From the IMG/VR virus record IMGVR_UViG_3300020578_000206, positions 1-37,852 of that record: DNA of 37,852 bases; one strand, given 5' to 3'. Below, piece after piece: positions 18,598-26,808 of the stretch. The notes under the pieces were generated by a model. That model saw nothing but the letters and a program-made list of their open reading frames with translations, ran no database searches and was not told where the DNA came from. Every line of letters starts with the position of its first letter. Position 1 is the stretch's first letter. Made by a program: the position numbers and the translations under genes. The DNA is from a virus.

Positions 18598-20697
18598 TCA
18601 ACACTTGGGATAGCCCTTAGGCTTTGGAGCCGATTCTTCTGGTTTTGCGGCGTTCTTTTCTTCTGTTGCCGGTGCAGAGGTTGGTGTAGGATCTGCTTGA
18701 AACCTAGATTGATTTCTTGCCGAACTTGGAGATTTTAGTCTTCCCTCGGTGGACAGTTTCACATCTACAAAGTTTGATAGCGGATCCTCATTATCCAAAA
18801 CTAACAACTGATTTTTGTCTGCAACAATCTCTGCAAAGTTTCTTGGTTGACCTCCAATCTTCAGAACAGGATTTGCGCCAGCAAGTCCTGCAATGTTAAG
18901 CGAAGGCAGATCGACTTGACCTGTTTTATAGTTGGTGGTTCCTGCTTTTTCTTTTAGAACTCTGAATGGTTTCTCAGGCACGGAAGATGGGTTTGTGGTG
19001 ATTCTAGCAGCAGCGGTAGTAGCGGCAGTACCCTCTGTTGTTTGAGAGCCAGGAAGCGGGTCATATGTGATAACATCCACCTGGCCTGCACCATCATCGC
19101 GCAGATAGGCTAAAGAATATGGATCCAAAAATGATGCCTTTGCAGGATCAAAGTGTAAGAATCCGTTTGTAGTAATCGTTAGCGGTTCAATCTCATTTGA
19201 GAAGGTTATGTTATAGTTTGCATCTACCCCGTAGTTTGGAGAGATTCGTTTCTCCAATAAAATTACTGTTCCGCTGGCTTCTACGCTAGTGTCCGATGAG
19301 TCAATGTTAGAAGAAAGCCTAGATGCTAGTAAATTTCCACCAAACTTGCCAAGGTTTCCGTTTACATACGAGGTGATTGAATTCTTGACAACTTGTTTGA
19401 CTTCATTTGGAGTTTTAGTTGTCTTTGTAGGATTCATCTTTACAGTAGTTTCAAACTTCAAGTAGGTGTAGTCAGGATCAACAATCTCAGGTGTGACTCC
19501 AACAATGTTGAACTTTTTCAGAATGCCGGTCTTAATTGCTTCTTTCTCTTGATTGGTGAGACTTGTTCCGTTTGTTGGTTTAATGGAAATGAAAACTTTA
19601 CCGTAAATGGGTGGAGTATTGTCTTCTCCACCCCACACATAGATGCTATTTGCGAATGGATAGTCTCTGGCAAGCATGAAACTATAGTCTTCTACTGTTA
19701 CTGCACGATCTTGTGCTTGGAATCCTCGTGGAGCATAGTACTTAATTGACTCAATACCTTCGCGTTCTGCACCACCAAGAGCAGGATCAATAACATCTAC
19801 TATTCCGTCGGCATCAAAACTCTCTAAACTAAAGGAGGACGGCAACGATTCTGTATCAGTTGCTCCGATTCCGTTTGGTTCTGTTGGATCGGCAGAAGTC
19901 ACCAAATACTCTAGCACCACAATGTTACCGTTCTGTAGTCCTTTACCAACAATATCATCTCCAAAGTACACTTCATACTTGGTGTTCTCTGTTTCCTGTA
20001 CAAAGTAAACTTTGCTTGTTTGACTCAGTTGCAAAGGATCAGAAACTAGAGTCCAGTATTCGTCATATCCGCTGATGTTTGTTGATGATGTTTGAACTCT
20101 AACTTTGAGAGTACTGAGATCGATGTTTGTTTCAGGAATAACAAATCGCTGAGATGGTGAGTTGGTTCGATCCACAATAAATGTGGATATTGCCGGTCTA
20201 CCTTCTACGATGGTTACTTCGGGTATCCAGTATGATAAGATGTTTCCACTGTCCGCACTATACTCTTTTGGCTCAAACTTATAGGTGTCAATGGTTCTGA
20301 AAGCGAAACTTTTCCCACCTGCATTTGCCAAGAATAGGCTGTATCTGGGCAAGAACTCCTCTGTAATTCCGCCGTCTGCATTTGCTTCTACAGTAACAGA
20401 AACTTGAGCGCGGGCACCTCTGTTGGATGTTGGTGTGTATCCGAGCAACTTGGAATGAGACACCACCGAATCGCGCACGGTTGCTGTATCCAAGAACATT
20501 TCGTTGGCAACCATGTTGCTGTAGTAGTTAATGTAGTGAGTGTTGTAAGCAAGTAAATCCAACAGAACACTCAACCCCGATCCCTCGAAATTGTAGTCTT
20601 TAAATTTGTCCTGAGACTTTAGAAATTGCTTCAGATTGTTTTTGATCTCGTAGAACTCTAGTCCGTCTACTGCGATCTTGTTGGTTGCGTCTGCCAT
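18598..20697 (-). CDS. 6: Baseplate wedge protein gp6 (baseplate J-like, 699 aa)
   Basis: The start overlaps the gp25 stop (TAATG), so translation is probably coupled. The N-terminus matches the gp6/baseplate-J family: LEFYEIKNNLKQFLKSQ, DYNFEGSGLSVLLDLLAYNT, then MVANEMFLDTATVRDSV and SHSKLLGYTP (residues about 13-92). The middle contains EGIESIKYYAPRGFQAQDRA and VTVEDYSFMLARDYPF, the J-like core. gp6 forms the iris ring joining wedges in T4. The last 40 residues (about 660-699) are a Pro/Ala/Lys/Glu-rich tail ending in Cys that looks disordered. Length is close to T4 gp6 (660). Confidence 0.95.
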   Translation of the reverse strand: MADATNKIAVDGLEFYEIKNNLKQFLKSQDKFKDYNFEGSGLSVLLDLLAYNTHYINYYSNMVANEMFLDTATVRDSVVSHSKLLGYTPTSNRGARAQVSVTVEANADGGITEEFLPRYSLFLANAGGKSFAFRTIDTYKFEPKEYSADSGNILSYWIPEVTIVEGRPAISTFIVDRTNSPSQRFVIPETNIDLSTLKVRVQTSSTNISGYDEYWTLVSDPLQLSQTSKVYFVQETENTKYEVYFGDDIVGKGLQNGNIVVLEYLVTSADPTEPNGIGATDTESLPSSFSLESFDADGIVDVIDPALGGAEREGIESIKYYAPRGFQAQDRAVTVEDYSFMLARDYPFANSIYVWGGEDNTPPIYGKVFISIKPTNGTSLTNQEKEAIKTGILKKFNIVGVTPEIVDPDYTYLKFETTVKMNPTKTTKTPNEVKQVVKNSITSYVNGNLGKFGGNLLASRLSSNIDSSDTSVEASGTVILLEKRISPNYGVDANYNITFSNEIEPLTITTNGFLHFDPAKASFLDPYSLAYLRDDGAGQVDVITYDPLPGSQTTEGTAATTAAARITTNPSSVPEKPFRVLKEKAGTTNYKTGQVDLPSLNIAGLAGANPVLKIGGQPRNFAEIVADKNQLLVLDNEDPLSNFVDVKLSTEGRLKSPSSARNQSRFQADPTPTSAPATEEKNAAKPEESAPKPKGYPKC

Positions 20698-21092
20698 TAG
20701 CGAAGCCTCTCTAGGTAGAACTGAGTTTCAGACACCTTTGATGTGTTTCTGATCTGAAAACGAATGGTCACGCTGAACCTGTTGTGGTCAGGATCACTTT
20801 CGACAATCACATCTTGAAGCACTACACGGGGTTCATATGACAATACAGCATCACGAATACCCTTTTCCAATCGAATCACAGTTAAGTCTGTGAGCGGTTC
20901 AAACAGCAGCGCCGTAACATTGCCCTTGAACTCGGGCATAAAGGGTCTTTCGTATGTATTTGTCAGGATGATATTTTTAAGAGAGCGTTTAATTGCAGAT
21001 TCATCCTGCAACACATTAACATCCTTTGTGAGAGGATTCTTGGCAAAATTCAGATCAATGTCTGTGAACTTGTTTTGCTGAACTTTTGCCAT
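20697..21092 (-). CDS. 25: Baseplate wedge protein gp25 (131 aa)
   Basis: CAGGAG lies 5 nt upstream of ATG 21092. The sequence follows the gp25/GPW family: FTDIDLNFAKNPLTKDVNVL, then ESAIKRSLKNIILTN and TYERPFMPEFKGNVTALLFE, and a C-terminal beta region (RFSVTIRFQIRN). The length equals that of T4 gp25 (132). gp25 forms part of the wedge core with gp6 and helps nucleate sheath assembly. It precedes and overlaps gp6, as in T4-like marine phages. Confidence 0.95.
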   Translation of the reverse strand: MAKVQQNKFTDIDLNFAKNPLTKDVNVLQDESAIKRSLKNIILTNTYERPFMPEFKGNVTALLFEPLTDLTVIRLEKGIRDAVLSYEPRVVLQDVIVESDPDHNRFSVTIRFQIRNTSKVSETQFYLERLR

Positions 21093-21156
21093 GTGTTCTC
21101 CTGCTTCATGTATGTATTAGCCAGAACACTATGTACTCTATGAGATGTTGGGATTC

Positions 21157-22524
21157 TTATCCTTCGCCACTCTCTGAACCTGTGGATGAAGAATACCACT
21201 GAGAGTCAATTGGAATTACTTGATCGGGACCACCAGTTGAATTCTCGGCAAAAAATCCACCGTCAACCGTTTTATCAACAGGGGGAGTAGGGGCAGGGAC
21301 TTTAATCAAGTCGGATAAACCATACCCAAGTGTCATGGTTCTTTGATCCAACTCTGCTAATTTTGACTGAATTAGTAAAGCAGTTGCTGCATCTATGGGT
21401 GGTGGGCTGGATGGGCCGGTTGGAAACTCAAACCCCGCTAGAACCAAATCATCCTCGACTGGCTTAAAGAACATCTCTTTCTCGGTGATTTGTGAGTCGT
21501 ATGCTCTTTGTTTGCCAGATTCTGTTTCTGATTCACTGGTTTGTTCTTGGGCACTCTCTTCCTTGTCACGCTCTATATTAATCGCAGTAATTGCATCTCT
21601 GAGATTATCGCTACCCGTAAATTCTTCTAGCATGGCACGCATGATGCAGTTTCCGCGACCATCCCCTCGCACCATGGAAGCAACAAACTGTCCAACTGTG
21701 AATCTTTGCACATATGCCTGAGCAAGATTAAATTGTGAAAGATCGGTGTCAACAATGAAGTTCAGGTACTCAATAAATCCTGCCAGTTGAGACAGGATCA
21801 GATCTAGTTTTACAAAGAACTCCTCGATATTACCTCCAAGTAACGCAGCAATGTCATCAAGGGTAAACGGCACTTGACTTGCAATTAAATTTAACATTTG
21901 ACGCAAAGCAAATCCAATTGAGTCAGGAACACATAGTAAATTGTTCATCTGTTCAAGAATGATTGGGCCTTGAAGAGTGGAATTAAAGAATCTAGTAAAG
22001 TTGTCTTGATCTGTACCTTCCATCTGCTGTCTGGCAGAGTCATAAGCACTTGCAATGCCCATTGTGCTTTGAAGCGTAGAAGGATCACCAACTCCACTTT
22101 GTTTGTCGGTGTGGGATTTAAAATCTGTTGCGTCTGTTGCTTGATTTCGTAACTTGTCTGAAAAAGTTTCGGTAGAGGGGGCAGATTCTGGACCAAACTG
22201 TAGTGTTCTTAGTTTGGCGAGTAATCCACCGCCGGGGTCGGCGCCCATCAATCTTTGAAAGAAGTGTTGTTGATCTGGCGTAGCACCTTCCGCCCCACCA
22301 TTATACGCCCATGGTGGAATAGTCTTCACTAAAGTTTCCAAGTCTTGGGTGCAAAGAATCCATTGCAGGGCACCTAATGCAGATGCGTTCTCGAATATCT
22401 GCCCCTTCATTACCTTGTCTATAAGCAATTTAGTTGAATTAGCAAGTCTATCAGCATTTGGGGTACATTTACCAATTGCTCGGTTTGCTATATCTTTACT
22501 TCTTTGAATTGCATCGTTAGACAT
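21157..22524 (-). CDS. Unrecognised baseplate-region protein (455 aa)
   Basis: Not recognised. It starts at ATG 22524 with GGGGTGA upstream, 3 bp after the PAAR gene. Residues about 1-60 and 175-310 are predicted helical (for example FALRQMLNLIASQV; EEFFVKLDLILSQLAGFIEY). Residues about 320-345 are Glu/Ser/Gln-rich and look disordered. The C-terminus is Pro/Gly/Ser-rich. No signal peptide, catalytic motif or clear transmembrane segment is evident. Its place between the tail tip and gp25 suggests a hub or wedge component, or an assembly factor, specific to this phage group. Confidence 0.8.
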   Translation of the reverse strand: MSNDAIQRSKDIANRAIGKCTPNADRLANSTKLLIDKVMKGQIFENASALGALQWILCTQDLETLVKTIPPWAYNGGAEGATPDQQHFFQRLMGADPGGGLLAKLRTLQFGPESAPSTETFSDKLRNQATDATDFKSHTDKQSGVGDPSTLQSTMGIASAYDSARQQMEGTDQDNFTRFFNSTLQGPIILEQMNNLLCVPDSIGFALRQMLNLIASQVPFTLDDIAALLGGNIEEFFVKLDLILSQLAGFIEYLNFIVDTDLSQFNLAQAYVQRFTVGQFVASMVRGDGRGNCIMRAMLEEFTGSDNLRDAITAINIERDKEESAQEQTSESETESGKQRAYDSQITEKEMFFKPVEDDLVLAGFEFPTGPSSPPPIDAATALLIQSKLAELDQRTMTLGYGLSDLIKVPAPTPPVDKTVDGGFFAENSTGGPDQVIPIDSQWYSSSTGSESGEG

Positions 22525-22527
22525 AAA

Positions 22528-22812
22528 TCACCCCGAAAAAACATTTGCGCTGCCCGTTTTATTGCGCGATCCACATGATACACCATCTCCAATACGAGCA
22601 ATCGCCATTCCGTTTGCAAAAACAGTTGGCGATCCTGTTTCTTGGTTTGCTCCGTGACAAACAACGCAGCAATGACTTTGCCATGGATCTCCTACGCGAT
22701 GCACTCCTAAACTATTGACAAACACATTGCTTGACGCGCCTGCATTTGGCCGAGATGGAAAGCATCCGTGTCCTGTGCATAAGTCTCCGAGTCTGTGTAC
22801 TGGCATTCCCAT
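22528..22812 (-). CDS. PAAR-like tail spike tip protein (94 aa)
   Basis: This short protein has the PAAR layout: MPVHRLGDLCTGHGC at the start, then VFVNSLGVHRVGDPW, VFANGMAIARIGDGVSC and GSANVF. PAAR proteins cap the central spike (T4 gp5.4) and bind a metal with His/Cys ligands; here His15, Cys17, His47, Cys48 and Cys49 are candidates. It follows the gp5-like hub gene by one base and has no strong Shine-Dalgarno of its own, so coupled translation is likely. The length is typical of phage PAAR proteins. Confidence 0.93.
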   Translation of the reverse strand: MGMPVHRLGDLCTGHGCFPSRPNAGASSNVFVNSLGVHRVGDPWQSHCCVVCHGANQETGSPTVFANGMAIARIGDGVSCGSRNKTGSANVFSG

Positions 22813-22813
22813 G

Positions 22814-24235
22814 TTAGTTCAGTTGGATAGTTGCGCCGCGAATGATGGTGTCTGCTTTGCTCACGAAACGATGATACTGGCCAGACTTCAACGCGGTGTA
22901 AAGTCCAGTTTTCATGTCTCTGAATCCTCCGCAGGACTCTAGAATATTCTTTGCTGCTTCCAAAATGTAAGTCTTGTTGGTCTTGATGTGGGTATTATCG
23001 CCAGAATGTGAGAAGCGTTTCTTGCCGATTCTCTCAGTCATGTTTCCTGTGACATCTAGCGTGTAGTTTCCGTTCACATATGCGTTATAGTCTCCTTCGT
23101 GCAGGGTGAGATTAACACTGCCCCGCATGACTTCCACATTCACATTGGCACCTTGCCCCACCTGTACATCAAAGTTTTTGCCAGATTCTTGATCCGTATT
23201 TTGCAGGATACGAAGAGCCTTGTCAATGGTGACATATGTGTTACCGTCAATCTGCACATGGTTGTCTTTCAGGATTACTGTATAGTTGTCGCGCACGATG
23301 CGTTCGACTTTGCTTCCGTCAGGAAATATCTCATAGTGAGTTCCGCTTCGGTGATACTCTGTGATGCGCTCTGCTCCAGGCGTATCATCACACTCCCATG
23401 TGTGCCCCGATTCAGACTCCCGTACATGGTTATACGGGTACTTTGCCGCATATTCAGATCTTCGTTCATCCCATTCAGGACCGTCGGGACTCTTGGTTCT
23501 CACAGAACCACCAACCGCAGGATCGGCAGCAGGAACACTCTTTTTGCGGGACGGTTCTAGCGCAGTAGGAATCTTTCTTTTGGCCGTTCTGCGCTTTAAC
23601 CCGATGATAGTTTCGTCTATCATCTTTCCTGTGCATTCATCACTTCCTGCACTTCCTGTAATTCCTGTGCATCTCTCTCGATCCTTTTTTTCGCAATCGC
23701 CTCTTGCAAGACGGTTTGTATCTTGTTCGTCTAGCCGTGATCTGTGCGGTCCCCCTCCAGTATGTTTCGGATAGGTTTTACCTTCCGGCATATTCTGTAG
23801 AATTGCTCCTTGACCATCCACGGGGTACTGTTGAATTTTAAACTCGTCCCTCGGAATTAACTTCAAGTCTTTGCTTATACGAGGATCGTTGAATCCCTTT
23901 TCTTTGTTTGCTTTCTCTTCGGGTATACCACCAATACTTCCAAAGATCACAGGTTCTTGAGAGTTTGCGCCATCTCGAAAGAATCCAACTACCCATGATC
24001 CAGGCACTAGTCCAGTTGGTGATTGCCCTATACCGCTGATTGCTGCACTTGTAATGGGTTGAATGGGATACGCCCACGGAAGTTTATCTGTTGGGATATC
24101 TTTTTTATCACTTGTATGAAACCCAAGAATGCGAACTCTGCACCGACCAAGTTTCAGCGGATCAAGATTGTCTTCTACAACTCCTTGCCACCAAATGAAC
24201 GAATGTCCAACAAAGTCACGGTGCAGAATATCCAT
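22814..24235 (-). CDS. 5: gp5-like baseplate hub / spike protein without lysozyme domain (473 aa)
   Basis: AGGAG precedes ATG 24235 (8-9 nt). Residues about 15-105 form a gp5/VgrG-type OB-fold (FIWWQGVVEDNLDPLKLGRC, RVRILGFHT, LVPGSWVVGFFRDG, PVIFGSIGG). Residues about 115-265 are a charged linker. Residues about 290-473 are beta-helix-like with repeated V/I-x-G-N units (QIDGNTYVTID, YVNGNYTLDVTGNMTERIGK), as in the T4 spike prism. In T4 gp5 a lysozyme domain sits between OB-fold and spike; here that segment is a short low-complexity linker with no recognisable lysozyme catalytic motif. The following PAAR gene supports the spike assignment. Confidence 0.9.
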   Translation of the reverse strand: MDILHRDFVGHSFIWWQGVVEDNLDPLKLGRCRVRILGFHTSDKKDIPTDKLPWAYPIQPITSAAISGIGQSPTGLVPGSWVVGFFRDGANSQEPVIFGSIGGIPEEKANKEKGFNDPRISKDLKLIPRDEFKIQQYPVDGQGAILQNMPEGKTYPKHTGGGPHRSRLDEQDTNRLARGDCEKKDRERCTGITGSAGSDECTGKMIDETIIGLKRRTAKRKIPTALEPSRKKSVPAADPAVGGSVRTKSPDGPEWDERRSEYAAKYPYNHVRESESGHTWECDDTPGAERITEYHRSGTHYEIFPDGSKVERIVRDNYTVILKDNHVQIDGNTYVTIDKALRILQNTDQESGKNFDVQVGQGANVNVEVMRGSVNLTLHEGDYNAYVNGNYTLDVTGNMTERIGKKRFSHSGDNTHIKTNKTYILEAAKNILESCGGFRDMKTGLYTALKSGQYHRFVSKADTIIRGATIQLN

Positions 24236-24552
24236 TATGATTTGCTCCTAGACTGACCACGCTTAATGTAACTCATCTCACCTGTGGTGGGGTTGTGTAC
24301 AATGATATGCCTGCCTGGAGTTTTGTACGAATAGTCTCTGATGGCATTTCCTGTGGGAGTTTCCAAGTCCACAAATCGTTTCCATCTGGCCTGTGGTGTC
24401 TTTGCACCGCGAATACATTTGTAGAATGTGTCAGAGTCTACATCAAACACCTGGCATCCTGCAAAGGTTCCTTGCACAACAGGTGGGCCATCTTGCTGAA
24501 CTCCTTGGATATTGTTGGCACCAAGACTATTTACTGGAGTTTCTTCGCTCAT
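24235..24552 (-). CDS. Conserved phage protein of unknown function (105 aa)
   Basis: AGAGGA precedes ATG 24552, and the stop overlaps the gp5 start (TAATG). The N-terminal 35 residues are polar and Gln/Gly/Pro-rich. The rest contains FDVDSDTFYKCIRGAKTPQA, RWKRFVDLE and NPTTGEMSYIKRG, which I recall from short proteins next to the hub gene in T4-like marine phages. No catalytic motif is visible. Coupling to the hub suggests a baseplate assembly or structural role. Confidence 0.8.
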   Translation of the reverse strand: MSEETPVNSLGANNIQGVQQDGPPVVQGTFAGCQVFDVDSDTFYKCIRGAKTPQARWKRFVDLETPTGNAIRDYSYKTPGRHIIVHNPTTGEMSYIKRGQSRSKS

Positions 24553-24568
24553 GGTTGTTCCTCTCTGA

Positions 24569-24973
24569 TTATGTAGATCGTGATGCTCTGAGAATACCTA
24601 CGATTTCCTGATTGAGTGGTATTTGTATCAGATCGGCCTCAGGTATTTGCCTGGGGAGAGTACCAATATACACCATGAATGTTTTGATCTCAGGATATAA
24701 CTCAGATTCTACTTTAAAAAACAGGAGCCGTGCGGCTCCTATTACACCAAACACATTGCTGAGTACAATGAAATGATTTACCAGTAGTTGCTCTCGGATT
24801 TCTCCAGTTTTCTTGTATCGTCTAAGCAGTCGCTTGATATACTTGATTCGACTCAGATCTTCCACAAACTCATGCATACCGACACACGATGGGTTAGTAT
24901 AAACCCTCATAGCGTATTGCATGAAATTGGAATCGTTCAATAGAGCAACTTCCATAGCAAACCCGCATGGCAC
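24569..24973 (-). CDS. Conserved helical phage protein (134 aa)
   Basis: The body (EFVEDLSRIKYIKRLLRRYK, REQLLVNHFIVLSNVFGVIG, AARLLFFKVE) matches a small helical family seen in T4-like marine phages; the function is unknown. The start is uncertain. GTG at 24973 has AAAGG six bases upstream, within the end of the previous gene, whereas ATG at 24955 has only a weak GGG. The longer form adds six residues. The hydrophobic segment VNHFIVLSNVFGVIGAARLL could be buried rather than transmembrane. It lies between a small Gln/Ala-rich gene and the hub cluster. Confidence 0.8.
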   Translation of the reverse strand: MPCGFAMEVALLNDSNFMQYAMRVYTNPSCVGMHEFVEDLSRIKYIKRLLRRYKKTGEIREQLLVNHFIVLSNVFGVIGAARLLFFKVESELYPEIKTFMVYIGTLPRQIPEADLIQIPLNQEIVGILRASRST

Positions 24974-24975
24974 TA

Positions 24976-25245
24976 TTAGCCTTTGCGTACTTGTCTTTCA
25001 AAGTTCAAAAGATCTTGGTTGCTGTATACTGTTCCAGACTTTTGAGCAGCGGCAGATACCGTGGTCTTCAGAATGGAAATTGCCTCATCAGATGTCTTTG
25101 CAGCAGCGACTTGCGTTCTAGTAGTTTCGACTGCTGCTTGCAGTTCAGCAGGCAACGGATTTGGTTGATTTGCTTGCATCTGCTGTAGAATCTGAGAGAT
25201 ATCTTTGGTTAACTGATCTTGATTTGAAAATGGTGTAGGGTTCAT
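24976..25245 (-). CDS. Small Gln/Ala-rich hypothetical protein (89 aa)
   Basis: AAAGGA lies 5 nt before ATG 25245. The protein is helical and rich in Gln, Ala and Ser (DQLTKDISQILQQMQANQ; LQAAVETTRTQVAAAKTSDE) with a basic end (FERQVRKG). No known domain is recognised. It is 11 bp downstream of the nucleotidyltransferase gene and ends 3 bp before the next GTG start, so it is probably co-transcribed. A scaffold, chaperone or coiled-coil adaptor is possible, with no firm evidence. Confidence 0.75.
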   Translation of the reverse strand: MNPTPFSNQDQLTKDISQILQQMQANQPNPLPAELQAAVETTRTQVAAAKTSDEAISILKTTVSAAAQKSGTVYSNQDLLNFERQVRKG

Positions 25246-25256
25246 GCTGTCCTTTC

Positions 25257-26597
25257 TTACGGTGCAGGTCCACTCAATAACAATGCTGAGATTTCGGTTG
25301 GTAATCCACTCTGTATGGTAGAGTAGTTCTTACATAGATTTAGTTGCGCTTCTTTCCAATCTGATTCTTTACCTGTTTCTGCTGCTTTCAGGAATAGATT
25401 TGCAAACTCAAGATATGGTTTGTAGAACCTCACCATATGATTGTCTCTAATTGATTCCTCTGCGTGGTTCTTTCCGAATTTCAAATTTTTAACCATCGGA
25501 TCGACATACTTCCTGGCTTGCAAAAGTCTCATGGGAAGGGTACGCTTGCTGCACGGTACAGATGCAATGTAGTTGATGCTTGCCATCACTCCAGTAGCCA
25601 CCACTTCTTTCAGAGATTGTAGTTGCAGCATCCACGGTTTAATCAGAGACTTTGATTCGGCGAATAAAGTCGCAGACTCTTCATACAAACTATCATCTGC
25701 TCGTTCAGTATCGTCACTTCTACGAGCCTTGACTCGTCTACTAACAATAGTTCGCAGTTGTCCTTTTAGCGCATTCCATGAGCCAGGATACATGGAAAGC
25801 ATGGTTTCCAATGTTCCGTATCCTCCCTCAGTACTATTTCCGGCAGAATCAGTTTCTACTGCGTAATAGATGTTATCTTGTTCATCTAGCCAGAACTGTA
25901 CAAGTGATCCATATGGAGTTTCGATGTGTCCAACTTCTACAAGACTTTCTGGCGTATGTTCCACGCTTTCTTTTACGCTCATTCCTCTGCGTAATTCTTT
26001 GAACAGAGACTGTGCATCTGACTTGGAAACTCCATCGGGAATGCCGCTCATGAATGCTTTCAGATTGTTTTCAGAGGCAGCACCGCGCATCTTGCTTGCA
26101 GACATACCTACAACGCCTTCGGCATCGGGATCGCGCTCACCGGCGCTAACCACTTCAAACTCGAATGAGTATCGCTTATCAGGATCTTTGTGTGTGAGAT
26201 ATGGTTTGATTACTTTACGCATCTCTTCCACACGATCTCCACCCACAACCATGATGACCTTTTTGACTCCTTCAGAATCAAACTTGGTCATTGCATCAAA
26301 CATGGTGTTGACTCCTGCATCATCTACAACCTTTACTTTGTCACCAAAGAATTTGCGTAACCACTTGATCTTTACGCCAGAATTTAGCGGATTCTTTTTC
26401 GGATCGTTGGTGCGAGAAGGATACAGGAGTGCAACTCCTCCTGCTTTAGACGCTGTGCTTTCTAGAGCGTCCACTAGTTTTTGATGCCCAGAGGTAGGGG
26501 GCTGAAAACGACCGAAAGTGAATACGACAGTTTTGCCCTTCAACGCTTCGTTGAGGGTGTTCCTGTCGCTCTTATCCTTCCAATCGCTGTATTTCAT
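25257..26597 (-). CDS. HIGH-type nucleotidyltransferase-like protein (446 aa)
   Basis: Residues 22-171 form a nucleotidyltransferase (cytidylyltransferase/adenylyltransferase) fold. VVFTFGRFQPPTSGH gives the T/HxGH nucleotide-binding motif at residues 35-38, and GMSASKMR at 164-171 corresponds to the family's ISSTxxR motif. VIMVVGGDRVEEM lies between them. Similar domains transfer AMP or CMP to small acceptors (NadM, CoaD, TagD types); the substrate here is unknown. Residues about 215-285 are a small beta region and 310-446 a helical domain I do not recognise. The N-terminal stretch before the core contains TLNEA, a possible L-x-E prohead-protease site. The ATG is preceded directly by an extended Shine-Dalgarno complementary to 15 nt of the 16S rRNA tail. 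Confidence 0.9.
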   Translation of the reverse strand: MKYSDWKDKSDRNTLNEALKGKTVVFTFGRFQPPTSGHQKLVDALESTASKAGGVALLYPSRTNDPKKNPLNSGVKIKWLRKFFGDKVKVVDDAGVNTMFDAMTKFDSEGVKKVIMVVGGDRVEEMRKVIKPYLTHKDPDKRYSFEFEVVSAGERDPDAEGVVGMSASKMRGAASENNLKAFMSGIPDGVSKSDAQSLFKELRRGMSVKESVEHTPESLVEVGHIETPYGSLVQFWLDEQDNIYYAVETDSAGNSTEGGYGTLETMLSMYPGSWNALKGQLRTIVSRRVKARRSDDTERADDSLYEESATLFAESKSLIKPWMLQLQSLKEVVATGVMASINYIASVPCSKRTLPMRLLQARKYVDPMVKNLKFGKNHAEESIRDNHMVRFYKPYLEFANLFLKAAETGKESDWKEAQLNLCKNYSTIQSGLPTEISALLLSGPAP

Positions 26598-26612
26598 GGC
26601 TGGATCACCTCC
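26598..26612 (-). promoter_or_regulatory. Extended Shine-Dalgarno complementary to 15 nt of 16S rRNA 3' end
   Basis: On the minus strand GGAGGTGATCCAGCC abuts the ATG at 26597. Its complement, GGCTGGATCACCTCC, equals the conserved 3' end of 16S rRNA in many bacteria. Ordinary sites in this window pair over 4-7 nt. The GGAGG core is 10 nt from the ATG, at the long end of the normal range. Confidence 0.85.
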
Positions 26613-26643
26613 GTGCCCCCTACCTTATAAGGCAGTCAAATGA

Positions 26644-26766
26644 TTACTTGTTCCAAGGTAACTTCTTGGAAACCCAATCCCATAATGGTTTGCCAATAAA
26701 TGCACCGGCAACAAATACCAATACGGTGTAAAAAACTGTACCTAACGCGCTATGAATTGCTTCCAT
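26644..26766 (-). CDS. Tiny single-span membrane protein (40 aa)
   Basis: This short frame starts at ATG 26766 with AAAGGAGA 6-7 nt upstream and ends TAA. The sequence begins MEAIHSALGTVFYTVLVFVA and continues GAFIGKPLWDWVSKKLPWNK. Residues about 7-25 form one hydrophobic span, and the C-terminus is aromatic and basic, suggesting N-out/C-in insertion. It sits between the ligase-like gene and the nucleotidyltransferase gene. A holin or superinfection-exclusion peptide is conceivable, but nothing in the sequence decides this. Confidence 0.75.
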   Translation of the reverse strand: MEAIHSALGTVFYTVLVFVAGAFIGKPLWDWVSKKLPWNK

Positions 26767-26808
26767 ATAAAAATCTCCTTTCTGAGATGTTATATCTATG
26801 CCTAATCA

